DNA from: a virus
Reading direction: 5' to 3' (one strand)
Virus record (IMG/VR): IMGVR_UViG_3300032323_002167
Span: 1 to 25,877 of that record
Length of the DNA stretch: 25,877 nucleotides
Shown here: positions 20,446 to 25,877 of the stretch, piece by piece
Layout: every line of letters starts with the position of its first letter
Numbering within the stretch: position 1 is the stretch's first letter
Position numbers and translations under genes: made by a program
Notes under the pieces: generated by a model
The model's input: only the letters and a program-made list of their open reading frames with translations
Database searches by the model: none
What the model was told of the DNA's origin: nothing

Positions 20446-21274
20446 CTAAACCTTTAAATCTACCTTTACATACTTGAACAGCAAAGCCATTACTATAAGC
20501 TGAGGGATACACCTTAAACTTAGCTTTTGCGGCTGCTTTACCTCTTGCACATAATGGAGTTCCGGTTTTCTTTTTACCTTCTTCTAGACTTTCATCCATC
20601 TTCATATATTCTTTAAGTTTAATAAACTCTTCTTTGGTTAAACCTGTTCTTATTTTTCTTCTTATTGGTTGATCCAATGCCGTTACATATGCCCCTGCCG
20701 ATGCTGTTCCAGTTTCTTCTTCCAATTCTTCAGGTTTAATTTCTTTAACCATTCTTTCAATTAAAGAAATTAATTCACTTTCTTTTAATGTAATTGTCTT
20801 TTTCATATTTTCATTTATTACTAATTCACTTTTTATATAATTACATACTTCGGATATTATATTTTCATTTTTATGATTAATGTCATAATCCGAATAACCC
20901 AATAATTGAGTATGTTGTATTTCAATTATACCTGACGCACCATATCCACCACCATATTGAACACTTCTTGGATTATTTCTATATAAACCAATGTCATATT
21001 TATAACCTAAATCAAATTTATCAAATGGTGTCCCTTTAAAGGCGCCATGAACAACAAGAATTAAACTATCATTGTTTAACATTTCCTTATACATTAACCT
21101 ATCACCCTTATAATCATAACTACTTTTTTCAGTAATTTCACCATCACCAATCTTTTCAAGTGAACGTCTCAAACCTTTAGTAGAAACTTTTTCTTCACCA
21201 CTATCTCTCCTCATCATTTTTCTAACCTGATTTTCAATCAAGTTATAATCAACACTTTCCTTTAATACTTTCAT
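20411..21274 (-). CDS. Probable virion-associated mosaic protein with C-terminal CARGKAAAK module (287 aa)
   Basis: Function unknown. The N-terminal 135 residues (MKVLKESVDYNLIENQ...) form one mixed alpha/beta domain that contains LILVVHGAFKGTPFDKFDLG and IIEIQHTQLLGYSDYD. Next comes an internal tag MKKTITLKESELISLIERMV (from about 159) of the same type as the N-terminal tags of neighbouring genes, then EETGTASAGAYVTALDQPI and IRRKIRTGLTKEEF. The last 50 residues hold the module LCARGKAAAKAKFKVYPSAY followed by VQVCKGRFKGLDGQKKC, which I recall from several myovirus virion proteins. The presence of an internal Met-led tag suggests that this is a fusion of two once-separate genes, or that there is an internal start near 20800. 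It overlaps the next upstream gene by 4 nt (ATGA-like) and the downstream gene by 35 nt. Confidence 0.78.
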   Translation of the reverse strand: MKVLKESVDYNLIENQVRKMMRRDSGEEKVSTKGLRRSLEKIGDGEITEKSSYDYKGDRLMYKEMLNNDSLILVVHGAFKGTPFDKFDLGYKYDIGLYRNNPRSVQYGGGYGASGIIEIQHTQLLGYSDYDINHKNENIISEVCNYIKSELVINENMKKTITLKESELISLIERMVKEIKPEELEEETGTASAGAYVTALDQPIRRKIRTGLTKEEFIKLKEYMKMDESLEEGKKKTGTPLCARGKAAAKAKFKVYPSAYSNGFAVQVCKGRFKGLDGQKKCSGAYC

Positions 21275-21528
21275 TTTCTTTTATTCATTTTACTTGTCAT
21301 TTGTTTATATTGGAAATCTGAATGATTATAAGGATTATAAACAATCATTTCTTTCTGATGTCTTTTCTTTTCACCCACATCTTCCATTTTAACCTCATAA
21401 GCCATTTTACCTCTTATCAAACCTAATATGGGACTTTTATAAGCACCAACACCGGCTGTTGTTTCGGCTTCACTGATTAAATTATCTTTAATCTTATTGT
21501 ATTGATTTTCGGTTATTATGATTTTCAT
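21271..21528 (-). CDS. Tag-bearing small protein (85 aa)
   Basis: Function unknown. The ATG at 21528 is chosen over 21567: it shares ATGA with the stop of the upstream gene (21525) and gives the tag-type start MKIIITENQYNKIKDNLISE. The tag is followed by AETTAGVGAYKSPILGLIRG, a variant of the E.T...G.Y.[ST]P motif of its neighbours. The rest is basic (GEKKRHQKEMIVYNPYNHSD ... MNKRK). It may be a small virion or internal head protein, by context only. Confidence 0.7.
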   Translation of the reverse strand: MKIIITENQYNKIKDNLISEAETTAGVGAYKSPILGLIRGKMAYEVKMEDVGEKKRHQKEMIVYNPYNHSDFQYKQMTSKMNKRK

Positions 21529-21773
21529 TTCCCTAAATTTGTCACCCAGAAGTTTCTTCTCATCCACAATGTTTTATACAATGAAACTAAAACATCTTTA
21601 GATATTTCAGTCATTATTTTTTCAGTGTCTTTACCCTTTAACTCTTTCTTTAATAAATCAAGAACAGTTTTTTCCAAATCCTTATTAATTAAATCTTTTA
21701 TTTGTGATTTAATCATTTTTTCAACTTGTTCTTTTTCCGTCTTATTTAATTCCTCAAATAATATGTTTTTCAT
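21525..21773 (-). CDS. Conserved helical phage protein (82 aa)
   Basis: Function unknown. The protein is almost entirely charged helix: MKNILFEELNKTEKEQVEKM, then IKSQIKDLINKDLEKTVLDL and ISKDVLVSLYKTLWMRRNFW. The ending LYKTLWMRRNFWVTNLGK is distinctive and I recall it as conserved in related large phages. The ILFEE at the start could be an LxE-type processing site. It carries the CTATTTAT variant motif 4 nt before the ATG and begins the translationally coupled run 21773-19333. Confidence 0.75.
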   Translation of the reverse strand: MKNILFEELNKTEKEQVEKMIKSQIKDLINKDLEKTVLDLLKKELKGKDTEKIMTEISKDVLVSLYKTLWMRRNFWVTNLGK

Positions 21774-21777
21774 ATAT

Positions 21778-21785
21778 ATAAATAG
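21778..21785 (-). promoter_or_regulatory. Start-proximal CTATTTAT motif before the 82-aa gene
   Basis: CTATTTAT on the minus strand, 4 nt before the ATG at 21773. Confidence 0.52.
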
Positions 21786-22178
21786 TTATAATTTATATGT
21801 TTTTTCACCTCTACCTAAAAGAGAATATTCATAATCAAAAGAAACGGTTAAATTATTTTCATTCGTTAAAGATATTTCACCCCACACATGATAAATACCT
21901 TCAATATTTTCAATAATTTGTAGTAACATTTTATAAATAGGTTTTTCAAAATCCCATAATGATTCATAAGGTGATGAGCCATTACTAATATCATGTACAT
22001 CCCAACTCCATTGATCAGGTGTTGTACTAATATCAAATCGGATTGATGTTTGTTTATCTTTTAAATATTGAATTACAGGATCCATACCAATTTCACTAAA
22101 GAATTGTTTTTCCCTACTGTCAATATTTCTAGGAACAAATAATTTTTTCTTTTGATCCTCATTTATTATAATTCTCAT
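21786..22178 (-). CDS. Tag-bearing small protein (130 aa)
   Basis: Function unknown. It begins with the tag MRIIINEDQKKKLFVPRNID then SREKQ, the same module as the proteins at 7942 and 8374 but with diverged codons, so this copy is old. The rest is a beta-rich domain: WSWDVHDISNGSSPYESLWD, MLLQIIENIEGIYHVWGEIS, NLTVSFDYEYSLLGRGEK. The end pattern (VSFDYEYS) resembles the FSYSIVEYK end of the 159-aa plus-strand protein, hinting that the bodies of tag carriers may also be distantly related. An ATATTTAT motif precedes the ATG. Confidence 0.75.
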   Translation of the reverse strand: MRIIINEDQKKKLFVPRNIDSREKQFFSEIGMDPVIQYLKDKQTSIRFDISTTPDQWSWDVHDISNGSSPYESLWDFEKPIYKMLLQIIENIEGIYHVWGEISLTNENNLTVSFDYEYSLLGRGEKTYKL

Positions 22179-22183
22179 AATAT

Positions 22184-22191
22184 ATAAATAT
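22184..22191 (-). promoter_or_regulatory. Start-proximal ATATTTAT motif before the 130-aa gene
   Basis: ATATTTAT on the minus strand, 5 nt before the ATG at 22178. Confidence 0.55.
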
Positions 22192-22201
22192 GAAAGAACA
22201 T

Positions 22202-22226
22202 AAAAAAACCCACCTTAAAGTGGGTT
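22202..22226 (-). terminator. Rho-independent terminator after the nuclease-like gene
   Basis: AACCCAC/GTGGGTT stem (22220-22226 with 22207-22213) with a 6-nt loop, followed on the minus-strand transcript by a T run. It uses the same stem sequence as the terminator at 12041-12070. Confidence 0.82.
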
Positions 22227-22238
22227 TAATTTTAAAAA

Positions 22239-22952
22239 TTATAATACCATTCTCAAACCATTTTTCTCACATTTATACCCATACTCATCTTTCATAATTT
22301 TTTTATTGTTGAATATATTAACATTTTCACCAACAACAAAAATAATGTAATCAATATTATTATATAGCTTATTTATGCCGTTGTATTTTATATTGTAGGT
22401 TTTATCATCGGTTAATGTGATTGATGAACAAGACTTAATTTGAATTTTAAACTCTTTACCATTTTTATCTTTAATAATCATATCAACACCCCCATTCATA
22501 TCGGTTAAATTACCTAATTCACCAATAGGAACTATTTTATACTTACCCTCACTACTAAAATAATCATTGAGTTTCTTCTTAACCAAATTTTCTTTTTCAC
22601 CCCCTTTTGATGATGTATATAGTATTTTATCATTTATCTTAGGTAGTATTCCCATCCAATACCATTTATTATTTATAACATAATCCATCATCTCGTTATA
22701 ACCTTCTTTGGTTGTTGGATCAAAATTAATCTTTTTAAGAGTTTCATTCACAATGATTGAATAAGCCGACACATTTGTATTAATATAATTCAATATACTC
22801 TGCTCTTCGTGTTTATCAGTCTTAAATATTCTTGCCTGTCTATAACCATCAATATTTTTTAATAACTGCGGATGATGAATCTCAAATATTCTAATATAGT
22901 CATTCTTGAATATTTTAAAACCAATAGTTTCTTTTAATTGTTTCCAATCCAT
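22239..22952 (-). CDS. Restriction-endonuclease-fold protein (putative PD-(D/E)XK nuclease, 237 aa)
   Basis: The C-terminal half (about 115-215) matches the core of PD-(D/E)XK nucleases: a glutamate helix GGEKENLVKKKLNDYF, then MNGGVDMIIKDKNGKEFKIQ ending IQIKSC, which gives the D...QxK catalytic pattern (D156 in GVDM, then Q and K in QIK). The N-terminal 110 residues (MDWKQLKETIGFKIF...) are helical with aromatic residues (NNKWYWMGILPK) and not recognised; they could be a DNA-binding or specificity part. The target could be DNA junctions, host DNA or free-standing homing sites; sequence alone does not say. A degenerate host-type promoter lies upstream and a terminator follows, so it is a single-gene unit. 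Confidence 0.68.
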   Translation of the reverse strand: MDWKQLKETIGFKIFKNDYIRIFEIHHPQLLKNIDGYRQARIFKTDKHEEQSILNYINTNVSAYSIIVNETLKKINFDPTTKEGYNEMMDYVINNKWYWMGILPKINDKILYTSSKGGEKENLVKKKLNDYFSSEGKYKIVPIGELGNLTDMNGGVDMIIKDKNGKEFKIQIKSCSSITLTDDKTYNIKYNGINKLYNNIDYIIFVVGENVNIFNNKKIMKDEYGYKCEKNGLRMVL

Positions 22953-22968
22953 ATTTTTAATGTTTTAA

Positions 22969-23000
22969 CAAATAAAATACTTTTTTCTGATATAAACAAA
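22969..23000 (-). promoter_or_regulatory. Degenerate host-type promoter before the nuclease-like gene
   Basis: TTTG (22997-23000), 20 nt, TTTATTTG (22969-22976) on the minus strand; one mismatch to TAnnTTTG. The -33 box falls in the T run of the preceding terminator. Confidence 0.45.
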
Positions 23001-23024
23001 AAAAAGGAGTTAAAACTCCTTTTT
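22998..23024 (-). terminator. Rho-independent terminator after the SPFH gene
   Basis: AAAAAGGAGT/ACTCCTTTTT stem (23001-23010 with 23015-23024), 4-nt loop, with a T run after the stem on the minus-strand transcript. The flanking A and T runs could also let it act in the other direction. Confidence 0.82.
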
Positions 23025-23026
23025 TT

Positions 23027-23083
23027 TTACAATTTTTCACCTAAATAAGCTTCAGGTGGTAAGCTTAACTCATTCATACACAT
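23027..23083 (-). CDS. Possible 18-residue micropeptide
   Basis: An ATG 1-2 nt after the SPFH stop opens a reading frame for MCMNELSLPPEAYLGEKL that stops just before the terminator stem. It fills the whole space between the SPFH stop and the hairpin. The peptide composition looks natural, but a frame of this size is expected by chance, so support is weak. Confidence 0.25.
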   Translation of the reverse strand: MCMNELSLPPEAYLGEKL

Positions 23084-23084
23084 A

Positions 23085-24311
23085 TTATTTATTCTTTAAA
23101 TCTAAAGTTAAATCTTTCGCTGCTTTAGCCCCCATTATTTCCATAAAGTTTAAAGCCCCATTACCATTACTTCCACCACCTGATTGAATTTGTGGAACTA
23201 CGTTACCTTGATATTTACTGAAAGCATCTGCCCAATATCTTTGAACTTCTTTATAAGCCGCCAACTTCTGTTCCAAAGCTCCGTTCGCTTGTATTTCTGT
23301 TCGTTTAGCGTAAGCCTGAGCATCTGCCAATGTTTTAATCTTTCTAGCCTCTAATTCGGCTGCTTGTGATTGAATACGTTGTTGTTCCATATCTTGTTTA
23401 GCAATTTCAACCTTTGTTTGAGCCGCAACAACTTGTTTTGTTTGTTCTTGTTTTTGTTGGTATTCAATTTCAACAAGTCTTTGTTCACCCTTAGCTCTAG
23501 CTGTTAATTGTTGTTGTTGAGCAGTTAATAATTCCTGTTTAGCAACTGAAGCCTTAGTTGAAGCGTCAATCTTTTTACCTAACATATTATCAACTCTAGC
23601 TTCATAATCCACATCAGTGATATTAGCATCAGCCACAGTAATACCATATTCTTTAATAGATGAAAACTTACGTTTAGATTGTCCATTTTTGTCAGGAACA
23701 ACATTTGTTTCATATATACGTTTGTTTTCTTTCTCTAATGAGTCAAATACTATTTTATCACTTGTTTTAAGGATAAAAACACCGTTTTTGAGTTGATCTA
23801 AATAATCTTGAGCCATCTGAGCCCTACCACCTGAATAGTGTGCCTCACTTGAAATTAATTGAGCTGATGATTGTAAACATTCTTTGGTGTAAGGGGCTAA
23901 ACGTTTAGATACAAGTGATTGAACTGTTCTATGAGCATTATTCATCTCAATCATATCTTTTTCATCCATAGGTAGAATAAATTGTGTAATACCAGATGTA
24001 AGAGCTGTAGTAGCGTCACTTCCGAAACGAATAGTTACTTTACCAATTTCAATAGTCCCATCCTTTAATTCCATATCAGGTTGATCTGACTGATAACTAA
24101 CTGAAATCTGATTAGGCCACGAATTTTCTTTTGCGAAAAACCCTGAGTAATAAATACCAGGTGAATACTGAACAAATTGTTTACCATCCATTTGCTCTAC
24201 AACAGTTCGCTCACCTGCGTCGTTGTAAGAAAATGGGTTAAAAAATGTTAAAAATAGTAATGCAACTACTCCGACTACTAATTTTACGATTGTTGTTTTT
24301 TGGATTTCCAT
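23085..24311 (-). CDS. SPFH/band-7 (prohibitin-stomatin-like) membrane protein
   Basis: The 408-aa protein has an N-terminal membrane anchor (VKLVVGVVALLFLTFFNPF, about 11-29), an SPFH-like domain (about 35-240; GERTVVEQ ... GITVADANITDVDYEARVD) and a long Gln/Ala-rich coiled coil (about 250-345; AKQELLTAQQQQLTARAKGE and following) that ends in a glycine-rich GGGSNGNGALNF segment. SPFH proteins form large ring or cage oligomers on membranes and scaffold proteases or other partners. Phage versions occur in T4-like and large marine phages, with no firm function known; modifying the host inner membrane during infection is a plausible role. It has a full host-type promoter and a terminator, so it is an independent early-type unit. 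Confidence 0.88.
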   Translation of the reverse strand: MEIQKTTIVKLVVGVVALLFLTFFNPFSYNDAGERTVVEQMDGKQFVQYSPGIYYSGFFAKENSWPNQISVSYQSDQPDMELKDGTIEIGKVTIRFGSDATTALTSGITQFILPMDEKDMIEMNNAHRTVQSLVSKRLAPYTKECLQSSAQLISSEAHYSGGRAQMAQDYLDQLKNGVFILKTSDKIVFDSLEKENKRIYETNVVPDKNGQSKRKFSSIKEYGITVADANITDVDYEARVDNMLGKKIDASTKASVAKQELLTAQQQQLTARAKGEQRLVEIEYQQKQEQTKQVVAAQTKVEIAKQDMEQQRIQSQAAELEARKIKTLADAQAYAKRTEIQANGALEQKLAAYKEVQRYWADAFSKYQGNVVPQIQSGGGSNGNGALNFMEIMGAKAAKDLTLDLKNK

Positions 24312-24333
24312 ATATTTTTTTTTAAATGTTTTA

Positions 24334-24365
24334 CAAAGGTATTACTTTTTTCTTAATCCACCAAA
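24334..24365 (-). promoter_or_regulatory. Bacteroidota-type promoter for the SPFH gene
   Basis: TTTG (24362-24365), 20 nt, TACCTTTG (24334-24341) on the minus strand, 22 nt before the ATG. It overlaps the stop-proximal end of the upstream gene. Confidence 0.7.
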
Positions 24366-24602
24366 TTATTTTTTGATGTTAGATTTAGTTTTAATTTTTT
24401 TAATTTTCTTTTCAGTTTCTTCAACTCTTTCAACTACTTCTTTGTAAGAATCAGTCTTTTCAACCACTTCTTTTTCAAGTTCATCCAACTCTTTTGGATT
24501 CTCGTTTTTACCTCCGTTGGTGATATAATTAATCAACCAATGGGAAGTAAAATGACTTATAACCAACACAGTGATTATAATTATAAACATCATTACTTTC
24601 AT
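24366..24602 (-). CDS. Small membrane-anchored coiled-coil protein (78 aa)
   Basis: The protein has a single N-terminal membrane helix (MKVMMFIIIITVLVISHF, 1-20) and a charged, heptad-like remainder (ELDELEKEVVEKTDSYKEVV...ERVEETEKKIKKI) ending in lysines. Topology is probably N-in with a periplasmic or cytoplasmic coiled coil. This architecture is like inner-membrane spanins (Rz), but it lacks other spanin evidence, such as an overlapping outer-membrane lipoprotein gene. It sits just upstream of the SPFH gene and may be its membrane partner. No clear promoter is seen. Confidence 0.65.
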   Translation of the reverse strand: MKVMMFIIIITVLVISHFTSHWLINYITNGGKNENPKELDELEKEVVEKTDSYKEVVERVEETEKKIKKIKTKSNIKK

Positions 24603-24633
24603 ATTTTAATTATAATATTTTTTTATTAAAAAA

Positions 24634-24864
24634 TCAAATTACCCCCTTAACCATTTCGTGAATTCTAAATATTTCACCATTAGATGAATCTCTAGTTAAA
24701 ACCTCAATTTTCTCCAATACAGATTTAATTTCATTTGTAGCATCTCTTCGTTCCAATAATCCCATTATTTCTCTTGTTAAAGATCCTGCGGTTTTGGTTC
24801 CATCATTTCCCCATATTATTATCAAGTTCTCAATCTCCCGATATAATTCTTTATTTCCCATCAT
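24634..24864 (-). CDS. Small hypothetical protein (76 aa)
   Basis: Function not recognised. The start is taken at 24864 (MMGNKELYREIENLIIIWG) or 24861, because the longer reading from 24909 lies inside the upstream membrane protein gene; the ATG overlaps the upstream gene's final codons (14 nt). The protein is helical and charged (LTREIMGLLERRDATNEIKS; VLEKIEVLTRD). No membrane segment or cysteine is present. Confidence 0.6.
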   Translation of the reverse strand: MMGNKELYREIENLIIIWGNDGTKTAGSLTREIMGLLERRDATNEIKSVLEKIEVLTRDSSNGEIFRIHEMVKGVI

Positions 24865-25105
24865 AAATTTCTTTTCTTTTTTTAAACCATACAGTACCTG
24901 CAGTCCCAATAAAGGATCCTAAAACAGCTGGTATTAATAATAAATGGTTATTTGAATAAGACAATACAATCAAAGCACCAAACAAATAAATTACAACAGC
25001 CCAAAATCCTGATTGAAAAACTTTTCTTTCTTCAACCTTAATTAAATATAAAGTCCAAGCCACATCCACTATGATTGTGGCAATAAAAATTAAAACGTAT
25101 TCCAT
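24851..25105 (-). CDS. Small integral membrane protein, conserved in phages (84 aa)
   Basis: The protein has three predicted membrane helices: YVLIFIATIIVDVAWTLYLI (3-22), FWAVVIYLFGALIVLSY (34-50) and LLLIPAVLGSFIGTAGTVWF (55-74), with a short basic C-terminus (KKRKEIYDGK). I recall this arrangement (FIATI..D..WT, a central aromatic loop, PA.LG...GT) from small membrane proteins in many T4-like phages and some bacteria, of unknown function. It is downstream of uvsE and driven by a full host-type promoter. The last 14 nt overlap the next gene. Confidence 0.78.
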   Translation of the reverse strand: MEYVLIFIATIIVDVAWTLYLIKVEERKVFQSGFWAVVIYLFGALIVLSYSNNHLLLIPAVLGSFIGTAGTVWFKKRKEIYDGK

Positions 25106-25124
25106 ATTTTTTTAAATTATTTTA

Positions 25125-25155
25125 CAAATATATTAATTTTTTTCATTTATACAAA
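25125..25155 (-). promoter_or_regulatory. Bacteroidota-type promoter for the 84-aa membrane protein
   Basis: TTTG (25152-25155), 19 nt, TATATTTG (25125-25132) on the minus strand, inside and just after the 3' end of uvsE. The ATG is 19 nt downstream of the -7 box. Confidence 0.75.
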
Positions 25156-25877
25156 AATCTTTACGATATTTTATTAAACTTTTTTCTTTCATCTTACTTT
25201 CAATAGTTATCCAAACATCTTTACCACAGGTATTAAATGGTTCATATAACCAATCAGCGTGTGTTTTTATGGTTTTAGTTTCATCCTCATGTAGTTTTCT
25301 ACTACTTGAGTGATGGACTTCCGGTGTAATATCACCCCAAGTTCCGTAAGCTAAATTAAATGTTTCAGTATAATCAAATCCACCATTATTACAATAAAAA
25401 TGTAAACTATCAAATACAATTGGGATACCGATATCTTGATGTAATTTATACAAATCTTGAACAATATAGTTAGTTTTACCATCATCATTTTCAATAGTTA
25501 ATCTTTTCTTTAACCCTGATGATAAATGCCCAAAATTGTCAGCAAATCTTTTAATTGTCCCATCTTTATCATCATATACACCCCCAACGTGAATATTAAT
25601 ATTATAAAACGGATTTTCATCCAACTCCATTAAATCCATCAATTTTGAATGTTGTTCCAATTCATATATGGTTTTTCTAACCACATCAGGGTTTGGTGAA
25701 GCCAAACAATTAAATGGACCTGGATGTAATGAAACCTTATGTCCATATGTTTTAACAAGCGTTCCAGCACCTTTCATAAGGTTTTTAATGGTATTGTAAT
25801 TGGGTAAATCCTCAATCTTATATTCCGTAAACCAGGGAAACATATCCGAACTCATTCGATAGTTTTTAATCCCATTT
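25133..25877 (-). CDS. uvsE: UV damage endonuclease UvsE/UVDE, C-terminal part, cut by window edge
   Basis: UVDE enzymes nick DNA 5' to UV photoproducts. The visible 248 residues cover most of the TIM-barrel: NGIKNYRMSSDMFPW, SLHPGPFNCLASPNPDVVRK, IHVGGVYDDKDGTIKRF, LTIENDDGKTNYI, IPIVFDSLHFYCNNGG and HHSSSR, all of which fit the family and its metal ligands (His, Glu, Asp and His at the strand ends). The first in-frame ATG (25855) is not the start: the frame is open to the window end, and the upstream residues NGIKNYR match the usual sequence just before SSDMFPW. The N-terminal 40-60 residues lie outside. The function is repair of phage or host DNA after light damage, fitting a surface-water habitat; this last point is inference. 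Confidence 0.9.
   Translation of the reverse strand, partial: NGIKNYRMSSDMFPWFTEYKIEDLPNYNTIKNLMKGAGTLVKTYGHKVSLHPGPFNCLASPNPDVVRKTIYELEQHSKLMDLMELDENPFYNINIHVGGVYDDKDGTIKRFADNFGHLSSGLKKRLTIENDDGKTNYIVQDLYKLHQDIGIPIVFDSLHFYCNNGGFDYTETFNLAYGTWGDITPEVHHSSSRKLHEDETKTIKTHADWLYEPFNTCGKDVWITIESKMKEKSLIKYRKDFCINEKN

Noticed and set aside
24366-24602. Inner-membrane spanin (Rz-like)
   Set aside because: The architecture fits, but there is no paired outer-membrane lipoprotein gene or neighbouring lysis cassette; it is kept as an unassigned membrane coiled-coil protein.
1-25877. tRNA, tmRNA or rRNA genes
   Set aside because: No G/C-rich cloverleaf-like segment or CCA-ended stem was seen in the short intergenic regions; smpB had prompted a search for tmRNA.

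Overview
This 25.9 kb window looks like part of a large, AT-rich tailed phage (T4-like myovirus head-module genes, possibly a jumbo phage) that infects a member of the Bacteroidota, probably a flavobacterium. The phage assignment rests on a large terminase, a T4 gp20-like portal, PhoH, a GH24 lysozyme, and densely packed, often overlapping genes. The host assignment rests on several intergenic sites that match the Bacteroidota housekeeping promoter (-33 TTTG, 19-20 nt spacer, -7 TATATTTG) and on the lack of clear Shine-Dalgarno sites. No tRNA, tmRNA, CRISPR array or insertion sequence is visible. No gene-free stretch exceeds 300 bases.

Layout. Positions 1-3800 (minus strand) hold metabolic and accessory genes: the start of a PRPP synthetase, smpB, a PLP aminotransferase, and an overlapping cassette of small unknown genes with a probable lipoprotein. 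Positions 3871-8853 (plus strand) hold a two-domain lysozyme, two large proteins of a KWC-motif family, and two small proteins that share a nearly identical N-terminal tag. Positions 8840-12007 (minus) hold a conserved small protein, a fourth KWC protein, a PD-(D/E)XK exonuclease-like gene, an M20 peptidase and a small unknown. Positions 12105-17569 (minus) are the packaging block, in transcription order PhoH, a 158-aa protein (possible small terminase), large terminase, portal and a 247-aa probable head or core protein. Positions 17694-22178 (minus) hold six probable virion-associated proteins with mosaic modules. Positions 22239-25877 (minus) hold a nuclease-like protein, a band-7/SPFH membrane protein, small membrane or unknown proteins, and UvsE cut by the window edge.

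Two start-proximal promoter-like signals stand out. One is the host-type promoter, which at four genes places the -7 box exactly 4 nt before ATG, implying leaderless mRNAs. The other is a motif [A/C]TATTTAT placed 4-6 nt before ATG at ten genes: packaging, other probable virion genes, lysozyme and two KWC proteins. It is a candidate late promoter. The least explained content is the KWC family (four divergent paralogs around the motif YG..[ST][KR]WC), which may be distantly related to PcfJ, and a reusable N-terminal tag (ITEEQKKKLF-type) that might be a capsid-targeting peptide.
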